From Tubiluchus corallicola (Eukaryota; Priapulida; Priapulimorpha; Priapulimorphida; Tubiluchidae): 64,000 bases of DNA. The position numbers and the translations under genes were made by a program. Below are positions 53,700-64,000 of the stretch, one piece after another. The stretch spans positions 1 through 64,000 of the forward strand of contig JAQGDQ010000078.1 in NCBI GenBank assembly GCA_030141605.1, read 5' to 3'. How positions within the stretch are numbered: position 1 is the first letter of the stretch; every line of letters begins with the position of its first letter. Below the pieces are notes generated by a model. It did no database searches and had not been told where the DNA came from. It saw only the letters and a program-made list of their open reading frames with translations.

Positions 53700-56600
53700 A
53701 AATCTATTCTGCCCATCTCATGTAGAGAAGCAACCGTTAACAAAGCGCTGTTAAATTGACTGTCACGTATAAAGCTCGCACTACAAAGTGGGTCGAACCA
53801 TGACTTCGATACTAACTCTTTCTCCGTTTAGCCGCTAACTATCTGCCCACTAAACGTGTCCAAAGAGGTGTCCATAATAATTAGATACCCACTAAGCTAA
53901 AACAGTAAACCGCGAGGCTGCCCACGCTGCATTTTTGTTTAGCATGCTGGACACAACATGCTCCTTAATAGCAATTTATTCACAAAGCGGGAGTTTTAAT
54001 GTCAGTTTGTAATGGCGTTCACACTGCAAGGTGATGGAAGTCGTTAAAAGTAGGTTCGCTAAAATAGTAAAATCAACAGACGAGAAAGTTTTTGACAATT
54101 AGGAATCAAACACCTTCCTAAAATGAAGAGTTGTGCTTCAAAAGCCCATATCGACTTCCTCAACTGTTTCTCAAATTGAAGTAATAAACTACTTTTTGAC
54201 TAACCACATAAACAGTTAGTAACAAAAATGAAAATGACGATGTAAAACGAAATGCGAGTGTCGTCAACGAGCACAGATTACAAACTGGATACACACACCA
54301 ACTTGGCGTACTAGAGCAAGGCACAAAGTAAAGACTATGAATAATGTGAAAATGAGCGGATATTCAAAACAGCACCATCCGTCTTGCTCCAGTAAATGTC
54401 CTATAAGAAATGGCAATCGTTTATCCTTGGGCCAAGCTTTAGTAATTAATGACAATACACGGTGAACAGCCTCCATACTACAACATCTATATAACAGCAC
54501 TTGTAATAAATAGTTTCTTTATGCAGAGAGGATTAGCCATGACGGTTTAAAAGTTGTAAGCCACATACTCGCTAAACGTCGCGGATAAGTAACAGACCTT
54601 ATACGGTCAGCAGTACAAACACACAAAGAAGCTTAAGACGAAGTACACGATAAATACACTGTCCGTCAATGTCAAGTTCACAGTATTCGATGGTTCAAAT
54701 ACGAACAACTCGAAACTGTTGATGTCTCACAACTGCCTTGCCCGCAAGTTAGCACAGAAGTCAGGATTTACGGGCCCACATAAAAATGACGTTTACGAAA
54801 TTATGATTGATGTTGACATAATTTAACAAGGTGACCACGGTCAAATATAAACACGGGTCACCCAATAATAAAATTATTAGACGCAGAAATCATTTAGGCT
54901 ACACGTTCTAAATTCATTTTTATAATACTGCGTGCATGGTCAATTGCACTGCATGCTGTAAAAGCTTTAAAAATATAACTAAACTTTAAACAGTAATAAG
55001 TTGGAGACGAGACAGCTAAGTTCGAGAATAAGTCGCGCAACGCTGAGCCAGGTGACTAAATGGATGGGTGACCACCAGCAAAACTGTTTTATAAGCGATT
55101 TTGTCTACCCGACTGTTCACCTCGTTGACAGAGCTTGCACATGCGTTTTGGCTAAGGCAGCTCTGTCAGTTCACTGACAAGATAATGAATAAGTTCAGAT
55201 CACGTTTCATGTACCTAAATTAACTAATCTCTGCCCTTAGAAGTTGGATCCCGGTTTCCACAGTAAAAGTAAAACAACAGAATCTATATCCAATATAACA
55301 TATTACATGGATGATTAAAGATTTGTTTTATGTTGTAAAAGCTAGGCCATTTCTCACAGCGCGGCAATCGACTAACATTATTCAATGTTATTGGCCTTGG
55401 CAATAATATACCAAAACGTATGATATTATCATAAATGCACATTTTAGCTTACGCTGTGATCTGCGATCTGGGGTGTGAACATGTTGTCTTGGACAATTCG
55501 TTGGCTAAGCACATCTATTCTCCGAGACCAACAGTTATTTTTTACTGCAGACTATCTTCCCTTCAGCAAAACGAAAACTATTAACAAAATAATTAGGCCT
55601 GTGCATTAATTGGTCACTTCACCCCATAGGCCACTTGCAGCTTGGCACTTTGGGTATATAATAAATATGTTATTACCAATTCATAAAGTCTGTCGAAGTG
55701 CAATGCTGTATTGGTTGTTGTGGATGTATTTAATAAATCAAATCAAATCAAATCAATTGATTTCTAGCAAAACTGAAATCAAAACCAGAAACCCATAATC
55801 TGTAACATTTTCTCATAATCTACAGAAAAAAGGCGAAAGTTAATTTGCAAATTAAATTAAAACCCCGATCAGAGACAATATCATACAACCATTCAATAAA
55901 GTGCGTAAATATCATGAATTCAATGAATTTTCAATTCAGGGATACGTTTTCCAATCCCACCACATCAACAATTGTGTTCAACAGACGACATGGTAGGGGG
56001 TGGTGCACGGGAGAAGCAGAAGCAAGACATACTCCCATCTGCATAATTATGTCCAGACTCATCCAATAGCACTACACCATGAGGACAACAATTGTTTGCA
56101 TTTCTTAATTACGGACTTATGTTAAACCGTGTAGTTAACTATCCTCACAATGATCTTGTCCTTGCGCTTAATTGCAAGACTTCTTCATGTCTTATCCTGC
56201 AGTGACAATAAGGCCTGAGAATATTCTATCCTTGAACCAAAATTGAAGTTTTGAGGAACAAAGGCAGCTATGAAATGTACCTTCATTTTAATGCACACAG
56301 CGCAGAATACTAGATCAACTATAGTGCAGTTTGTAGGTTATGTATCAAATACAATACTGCGTCTGCAATCAGCTGTGTATTCCTTTAATACTCATAATGT
56401 CTGTAATTTGAAAAGTAATTAGACACTACGTGAAATTTCGCGCAGCATAGACAATACTGATCAGAGGGTAGCTGTGGATAGCCTCCACGGTGGACGATCT
56501 CCGTAACATGTTGGATTGATTAATGGAATATGGCAAACAAGGCGTGAGTTTTTATGATCGAGATGACAAATTAATCACTGGTTTAGTTGGACGTTATAGA

Positions 56601-59510
56601 AAACACATTGAAAAAACACTGCTATAAAAAATTAATCACTATGAATTAGAAATACTGTGAAAATTATTCTGAAATCGGAAATAAAATGCCGTTCAATTCA
56701 ATTAACTAATACGATACAGGTTTCAATGGCGAAAAAGAATTTATGGCGTATTCTTCTAAAGTTGGATGCCACGTTTAAAGCGACCATAGGTCAGTATACG
56801 ATCCTGCAAACCCTACTGCAGGTGAACACTTAAACTAACTGATTACGCATATTCGTAAGGGGTGTAAAGCCTGACAAAAGAGATTAAATACCTTTTAATG
56901 TCTAGAGTAGATTCGTAATTATCACATGCAATAGATAGATGAGGGTTACGTGGTGACAGCACAATATTTTGTCAAAAAATGTATGCGCTAAGACAAGAAC
57001 AACCCTTTGGCAACTACTTGCCTTGAAATCTTGTAAAACAGCCCAATTATCTTTGTGAAAACATGGAAAAATTTACAACTTTTGTGACAGATCATTTTGA
57101 AAGTGTCAGTGCGCTCGTGACAAGCAAATTGCTCGAAAGAACTTTGTGTATTCTTTACGACAACAGAATGGGCAAAGTAATTGCACTTGACACAAATCGT
57201 TACTTTAGCACATTTATCACTTGGTCTAAGTCCGAGTTTCATTTGCTAAAATTATATGAAGAGCTATTTTATTGAGCTAATATTTTTTGGTGATCTGGTT
57301 ATTGGCAACTGTTTGCATGATCTGGTAACTATACGAATTCCCTGCTTATCTCCTATATTCTTACACTTTTCCGTATAACTTAAAACTTTAAACACCTATT
57401 AAGACATAATATAAGATATAAGAACAATTTATTTCACACATGCAAATCGAAAATGTACAATGCGGACAATAATAGTTGCTTAAGTGTGAGGATAGCTGTA
57501 GTCTTCAGGAAGCTACCCTTCTCCAACGTACACTCCCATGGAGCGTGATGTTTTAAATAAAATTACAATTATTAGCCATTTTACACAGCATATTCTATTT
57601 AAGTATAAAACTGAATTATAATGGAATTGAAGAAACAGAAAAAATAATTAAATTGAATTATTCTCCAATGTAGTAGAACTGAATGCACCGTATAATACAA
57701 AAAAGAAAGAAAAATACTATAAATTATGTATTAGAATTATTACTACTGCACAATCTCAAGTTTCTAGCGAACTAAGATATAAGAAAGAAATACATTTTCT
57801 CCTGTCTATTCACTATTTACACACAGATTTATCAGATGGACTCCTATTACATGATTGATTATCAATCGCTAAAACCAAGAAGTCTAAAAATTGAGATGAT
57901 GCAAGCTCGAGTACCGCTGCTATCAGCAAACAAATATTATTTATTACTAATAATAAATACACTTATGACAGGGGCTGCATACGATCCATTAATCACGGCA
58001 AATGCGTGACAAAGATTGACCTAATGAAGTGAGACTCGTTTCCATTTCTGTTATGCAAAAGTGGTACTTTTTGTGATTTTTGGACCATTTCTGTCATTTC
58101 TCTACACTTTCTCAGTAATTGCCTGCACACAATTTGGAATTATTTTCTGCACAAAACACTCAATCTTTGGCGAATTTAAAAAATTCAATAAGTTTTTTAA
58201 TATTTTCACCAGTTCACCATTTACACGTAGTACTACAATAAACTCCTTCACTTTCTCTTTTAACGATCAATATTACAGTACTTATTAGTAACTGTACACT
58301 AAACCTCGGCCGGGCATTTAAAACCGAATCACGTTTGTACATCGCGCAACGATCACAAAACGGGTGGCATGTACAAAACGAATGTGCTCAGCGCCTTGTC
58401 ATTCTATGAAAAACTTTTGCTAAAACTTTTGGCCTCACAATATTATCATGAAGTAGCAGAAAAACTGATATCATAAACGCTTTGACAACTGACGTTGGTA
58501 TGACATTTCATCATTTCAGTTAGAACGTGAAAATGTTGCTGATAATTAAGCAATTGAAACAAAGTATTTGAAATAAAGTTTAATTCACTAAGAAACAATA
58601 CATATAAACGGCACAGGAAATGTAAATTGTACAATGTACATTAAAAATATAATATTTCGACTCAGTCAACAGAAATGTACTTATTTCAGTATAAAAAACC
58701 CATAAAAACATATAATTAAAATTGCCAAAGACTAAAATTAACTCAAATACTGGAATATACAAAACGTGACTAAAAGCATTTAAAATGTACAGTATCATCA
58801 AGAAGTTAAGACAGTATTCCATAATTTAAAAAATTTCGATTTAACATACCAACAGAATTCACAATAGAGAGTAAAAAATTGTTATCGGAATTGAAAACTC
58901 GCTGTCTTAGACTATAACAACATTTTCTTCCAAATACAAGAAATGTGGTAGAGCAAGGTTAACTCATGGTAGATGCACTACAATCAAACCTAGGCGAAAA
59001 TAGTTTACGAATGCCATTATTATAAGCAACCCTCAGTGTGTTTAACAAACCATTAGTAATGTCATCTTTAATATCTGATGGTGACGCCCCTTATGGGAAT
59101 CGAAATGCGTTTTTAAATATGATGACACCCGTTACGGGAAGTGAAATATATGTTTTTAAATATGGGATCTACATCTGTTCTCTCGTTTATATGTATCAAA
59201 GTGTTTATTACTGTTTTTCATAACAGATGATGGACAGTTTTAATGCAAGTTTTAAAAACGTTAATATCTAACTCATTGTCTGAACTTCCTCCAGGCTTCG
59301 TTGTCAAGGACTCAGCGTTAAACGAGGTTCATTAAAGCGCCTATAACTCTTTCAAAGACACTGACCGAGAAATTTGCACATAAAATTCTTTTTTAATGTC
59401 GTCCTTATTCGATCAAGGTCGATTGAGCTGTATAACCGGACTCTCTGCCTCCAGCATGTTATAGGAAAAATGACGTAGTACATTTACCGTTGCATTGCGT
59501 TGTTAATGGC
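53700..59510. other. Gene-poor region upstream of the 749-codon frame
   Basis: Many short frames but none with a recognisable domain. A retroposon-like tail with aaatcaaatcaaatcaaatc occurs at 55735-55755. Confidence 0.5.
59077..59165. repeat. Imperfect 44-bp tandem duplication
   Basis: gatggtgacgccccttatgg ...gtttttaaatat and gatgacacccgttacgggaa ...gtttttaaatat lie side by side. Confidence 0.65.
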
Positions 59511-59518
59511 GATTAAAC

Positions 59519-59683
59519 ATGGGAGATAAAAAATTCTGCTTTCTGTTTTTCGTTATTAGTGTAACATTAATATATATATTTACTGCTGCCAATAATTATG
59601 CAATCGATCTTCCTTCTACCATTCCGCAAGGAGAAATGTTCGGGCAACTTGATTTGACAGACATTGTCATTAACTTTTTTTAA
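59519..59683 (+). CDS. Short signal-anchor ORF (54 aa), possible first exon or gene fragment
   Basis: Starts MGDKKFCFLFFVISVTLIYI and continues FTAANNYAIDLPSTIPQGEM, ending DLTDIVINFF. A short basic N-terminus followed by about 17 hydrophobic residues looks like a signal peptide or type II signal anchor. The last codons read into a retroposon inserted at 59675; without it the frame would stop after about 4 further codons. No family recognised; could be a first exon. Confidence 0.35.
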   Translation: MGDKKFCFLFFVISVTLIYIFTAANNYAIDLPSTIPQGEMFGQLDLTDIVINFF

Positions 59684-59818
59684 CTTTTAACTTTTATTTT
59701 TTATTTAATCCACATCACAAATTCACAATTTGGAAACATTATACATGATTTACATACTGATGTGGGCTGGGAGACCCAATGTGGTAAAAAGCCGCAAAAA
59801 CGTACGGGCAACCTTGAC
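59675..59818 (-). mobile_element. Short retroposon with 7-bp target duplication
   Basis: CATTAAC occurs at 59668-59674 and 59819-59825, flanking 144 bp. On the minus strand the insert ends in a taaaagttaaaagttaaaa simple tail, as expected for a LINE or SINE 3' end, preceded by a GC-richer body (gcggctttttaccacattgg). Confidence 0.6.
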
Positions 59819-60796
59819 CATTAACATAAATAGCTTACAATAGAAATTGATCGATGGTGACAAATGGTAACGGCACAATGATGATCAGTAAACAATTTAT
59901 CATACAAGATATCATTAAAGGAAAGGTCAAGCCTCTTGCCCAGTTTGGCTTATTTTAGGATTCGCGAAAAAAATGTTAAAAAGACAACAATAAAAGTGTG
60001 ATAAGCACCGCGTGTAATTACTAATATCACTTCAGTAAGTTGCCATCTTTTTTAACGCCCATTCTTCCACCAATGACGTCGTTCATCGACTGAACAAAAG
60101 CAGCGCATTGCTAGAAGCACGAGTTTTTACAAAAAATTCGGAAGCTAATATTGATACTTCTGCGTAAACATTAAGTAAGATGCAGAAGTTTGAACTAGTT
60201 TAAGTAGCGCCCACTCACGATGCACTTACGAAAGGTCACGAAGTCCACCAGTTACGTTATCATTTTCAAGTGAATGACGGCTACCATCGTGCCTGAAAAT
60301 GACTATACAGCGATAGTATAAATTAACTTTATGCTATGTAGACTTTATAACAAATTTCTTTGTTTAAGTTTTAGTGAAAACAGTAAAATAAACCCAACAG
60401 GCTAATTGACATGTGCGTTTCTTCAACTTTATAGGTAACGTTGATAACTTAATAACTTTATACATGCACACTACATTAATTTACCACATAGGTGTCTGTT
60501 TTAAAATTTTTTACAATAGCTGCTTCTACTTGAAATTCTCTATTAGTATCATGTTTATTCTTCTGACTATGAAGTTGTCCGTTTTAAGAGAAGTGGCATC
60601 TGATATCATCATCATCAGCCTCTCAAGCATAATAGGTTACCAACAGTACTCTTCCTATATTTTGTTCTTCTCAAGTCTTTAGCTCAACAGTGGTGCACTG
60701 CCTTGCATACTCCAGTGTTTGCAAGTAATGATAACGTTAAATAAACGTTAAATTTCGGTGCTTTGACCACTGAACCTTCAAAATAATGATCTTTGA

Positions 60797-61645
60797 TCAA
60801 CACTCAAGTCGTGGCACTCTAACACTCAAGTCGTGGCACTCTGTCAACACTCAAGTCGTGGCACTCTACCAATACTCAAGTCGTGGCACTCTACCAACAC
60901 TCAAGTCGTGGTACTCTATCAACACTCAAGTCGTGGCACTCTATCAACACTCAAGCCGTGGCACTCTGTCAACACTCAAGTCGTGGCACTCTATCAACAC
61001 TCAAGCCGTGGCACTCTGTCAACACTCAAGTCGTGGTACTCTGTCAACACTCAAGTCGTGGCACTCTGTCAACACTCAAGTCGTGGCACTCTATCAACAC
61101 TCAAGTCGTGGCACTCTGTCAACACTCAAGTCGTGGCACTCTATCAACACTCAAGTCGTGGTACTCTGTCAACACTCAAGTCGTGGCACTCTGTCAACAC
61201 TCAAGTCGTGGCACTCTATCAACACTCAAGTCGTGGCACTCTGTCAACACTCAAGTCGTGGCACTCTGTCAACACTCAAGTCGTGGCACTCTGTCAACAC
61301 TCAAGTCGTGGCACTCTATCAACACTCAAGTCGTGGCACTCTATCAACACTCAAGTCGTGGCACTCTGTCAACACTCAAGTCGTGGTACTCTATCAACAC
61401 TCAAGTCGTGGCACTCTATCAACACTCAAGTCGTGGCACTCTGTCAACACTCAAGTCGTGGCACTCTGTCAACACTCAAGTCGTGGCACTCTATCAACAC
61501 TCAAGTCGTGGCACTCTGTCAACACTCAAGTCGTGGCACTCTATCAACACTCAAGTCGTGGCACTCTATCAACACTCAAGTCATGGCACTCTGTCAACAC
61601 TCAAGTCGTGGCACTCTATCAACACTCAAATCGTGGTACTCTGTC
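60797..61645. repeat. 25-bp minisatellite, about 34 units, open in all three forward frames
   Basis: The core caacactcaagtcgtggcac followed by tctat or tctgt repeats with an exact 25-bp period: positions 60901, 61201 and 61501 are in the same phase. Variation is limited to a few sites (ctat/ctgt, ggcac/ggtac, aagtcg/aagccg), so the array is young or homogenised. Because 25 is not a multiple of 3, each frame cycles through the same 25-residue superrepeat (SRGTLSTLKSWHSINTQVVA...), and no frame contains a stop. Three overlapping frames of 262-311 codons result; these are most likely not genes. Confidence 0.95.
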
Positions 61646-61659
61646 ATATCTCACCGAGT

Positions 61660-64000
61660 ACTTTCACTTAAGACATTACAACAACCAAAAGCATTATTTT
61701 AACCAAAACAGAGCACACTAGTTTTGTTTTGTTTTGTTTTTTGGTCCCTGTGTGAAAACTTTCATAGGCGGTTTCTACTGTATCTAAAAAGTACATAAGA
61801 CTGAATTATTCTATGTGTCAATCTTATACCAATGCTGCGGCTTTACCTTAAAACTTCTGGTAGGAGAAAGATCAAATCGCCGGACAGACGGTCAGATAAG
61901 CAAACGAAAAAAACGGCCAGAAATCGTATTCATTAGACTTTTGTCTTTGACAATAGGATTCCTGTATTTGACTTGATAGGGTTGATCTGAGGGTAACCGG
62001 ATTTGACATTAGACCTAATTCTTGGCCAGTATGACAAGAATTCAGCAGACTCTGAGTTGTATTTAAGGTCTGGAAAATTTCGTATTCTCATACTCATCAC
62101 TATAATTATTCATGGTGGTAATTGAACTTAAATCCACTATTTATATGTCTTTAGGTTGTTAACAAAGAAATTAAATAATATAGTCAAAATGTAAAATAGC
62201 AGTTTAAATTTCGTCTCAGCTAAATTTCCATTTAACATGATTTGTTTCTTCACTTTTTACCTGTAACTCAGTACAATTACAGTGTCCGTAACTTACTTCC
62301 TATTAAATTCACCTTTGAGAAAATAGAAAGAAAAGCTGGGCTTAGTTAGCCTCTCTTCAGCACTTTCTTGAGCACTTGCTCAATTTCTTATTCACACTTT
62401 TCATATTTGCTTTTGCTAGTTAAAGCAAATAGTTAAACTAGTCGGGAATGCGAAGCACTGGTTTACTTGCTTTCTGAGTTTTTGCTTTCCCGAGATATGG
62501 CTTTGAGATATAGACTATTACCATAACAAAGTAAACTTGTGTCAAATTTCAGCTTCCTAGCAGCTCTATAAGCCAAATTACAGATTTTTTTTCAAAATCA
62601 ACTGCTCTGAAAGTCGAGCTACGGCCCACGCACATATACACACGCATTTACGGTTATCACAGTATCAAAATTTTCGTGAAATTTCGCAAATCGCATTGTT
62701 TGTATCACAATGAGTAAATACCAGAATATTGAATTATATGAAAGGGAACGAATACAAGACCGGCGTCAAGGCGAAGCAAATCTGTTTATGAAAGTTACGT
62801 CAACAGTGAGTAACTCAAAAAACGCTACAGCTTTCTTTTAGAATTCCTACATATTTACAGGTCTCAAAATTGCCTTCCTTTAGAGAGTTTACAGCCAGAG
62901 CCCTTTATTTGACATAGCAGCGCACTCTACCGGGGGAAACTAAACATGAGACAATTTATTTTTTTCTTTATCGCCGCCAGGTGCCGCCTACATCCACTTT
63001 ATCAGTGTTTAACGTGCTCTCAGAAACGTTGGAAGTGTTAATCAGTGCATGACTACTTTCTGATTCTAGCGGCTCAGCAGTAAGCGAAAAATCCCTCAGG
63101 CGGGAGAGCAGTAAATTCTATTTAAAATGCCAACTAGTCAACAAAATAAGGCGGATAAGCTTGGAATTGGGAACAGCTAGAAGGGTGAACATTAATATGG
63201 CGCTGTGTCTTAACCTCATGTTCAAACTACAGCACGCTAAGCTCATTAGAGAAGAGATAAGAAGTTTTGTTCACAAATAGTTCCGTTAAGAACGTTAGTT
63301 TCACTGAAATTCGTATCAGATCTCCAACAGATAAAAAATATAGTACATAGTCTAGTATAATGAATAGCATCAATGTACCATATCACTCCATAGCATCAAT
63401 CATCACATTAATTTCATATTGAATTGCATTGCTTTCATGTCCTACCGAAGCTCGCTGTTTTCAATTACGTACATGATGCTTTCTTTGCTGTATCGTACAA
63501 ATCATATCATATGCAATATCAGGTCAAATCACATTATAATATTATGTAACGTCGTATCACATTACACGGAAAGATTCAGCGTTTTGACAAATAAAACATA
63601 AAATAATTTGGACAACAATGGGTTTTCTGTGTCAACTAAATTGTTACTGATAACTCTTTCAGGCAACCATTTGAAAATCATCAGTATTGAAATTACTTAA
63701 TAGGAAACCCATTCTGTCCAAAAATGCTTACACCAATTTGATTCAATATGATAAGAATATTCATCATGTTCAACGATCGCAATGAGTAAAATAAAGGAAA
63801 CAACACGATTAAAGAGGTAAGTGGAAAAATTTCCTCAGCCAAAGTTAAACTTCGTCAACTGAAACACATTAAAACGGTTGGTTTTCTTGCGAAGATTAGA
63901 TCTAAAAAAAACGTAATCAATGATTTACCTTTCTAGAGTTAAACACAGTAACACGCGTTTTTACTTTTTATTGCATTGTTATCTGCGCTAACTGAACTTT
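61660..64000. other. Gene-poor flank
   Basis: Contains the dispersed repeat copy at 62440-62790 and degenerate catatcac/acatta simple sequence after 63310; no exon recognised. Confidence 0.5.
62440..62790 (+). repeat. Dispersed repeat, copy 2
   Basis: aatgcgaagcactggtttac ttgctttctgagt and tacaagaccggcgtcaaggc match copy 1 at 1680-1912; the middle is longer and diverged. Confidence 0.55.

Noticed and set aside
57063-57275. 70-codon plus-strand frame as a gene
   Set aside because: Even composition but no family, no splice-consistent neighbours and an equally long antisense frame (56988-57242).
60786-61721. 311-codon frame (and two overlapping frames of 289 and 262 codons) as a repetitive protein
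   Set aside because: All three frames are open because of the 25-bp unit; there is no non-repetitive coding sequence, splice context or domain. Treated as a minisatellite.

Overview
This is animal (metazoan) nuclear DNA. It is AT-rich and intron-rich, with GT-AG introns from about 80 bp to 6.5 kb, many microsatellites and minisatellites, and degraded transposons. There is no sign of bacterial gene organisation, and no rRNA gene, intact tRNA gene or CRISPR array was seen. The proteins look invertebrate but chordate-like. The T-box protein is closest by eye to vertebrate Tbx20, so an invertebrate deuterostome (perhaps a tunicate) is plausible, but the species cannot be fixed from this window.

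Three protein-coding loci are supported. (1) On the + strand, 16461-33487, eight exons join in phase into a complete 472-residue Tbx20-type (H15/midline group) T-box transcription factor. It has an N-terminal eh1-like Groucho-binding motif. (2) On the - strand, 48716-36629, fourteen exons join in phase into a 522-residue SH3-SH2-kinase protein of the Tec/Btk family. No PH-BTK module is visible; the N-terminus instead carries a cysteine cluster, as in Txk/Rlk. A serine sits where most Tec kinases have the drug-reactive cysteine. The T-box and kinase genes are convergent (tail to tail), about 3.1 kb apart. (3) On the - strand, 53677-51428, a single open frame of 749 codons encodes an unrecognised, highly charged, probably nuclear and disordered protein with a PxxPxR motif near its C-terminus. 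It lies just upstream of the kinase on the same strand and could be a separate gene or, less likely, a 5' exon of the kinase transcription unit.

Layout: 1-15.8 kb is gene-poor, with microsatellites, tRNA-like SINE pieces, 54-bp direct repeats and a hairpin. 15.8-16.46 kb is a CpG-richer putative promoter and leader of the T-box gene. 16.46-34.0 kb is the T-box gene; its introns hold a long inverted-repeat element, a mariner/Tc1-type transposase remnant, an ATTC array and a TTAC array. 34.0-36.3 kb is the convergent intergenic gap. 36.3-48.7 kb is the kinase gene; its introns hold a TA-flanked MITE, a tRNA-Pro primer-binding-site-like sequence and a 20-bp minisatellite. 48.7-51.4 kb is unresolved 5' sequence. 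51.4-53.7 kb is the 749-codon frame. 53.7-64 kb is gene-poor, with a short signal-anchor ORF cut by a retroposon and a striking minisatellite of 25-bp units that stays open in all three forward frames.
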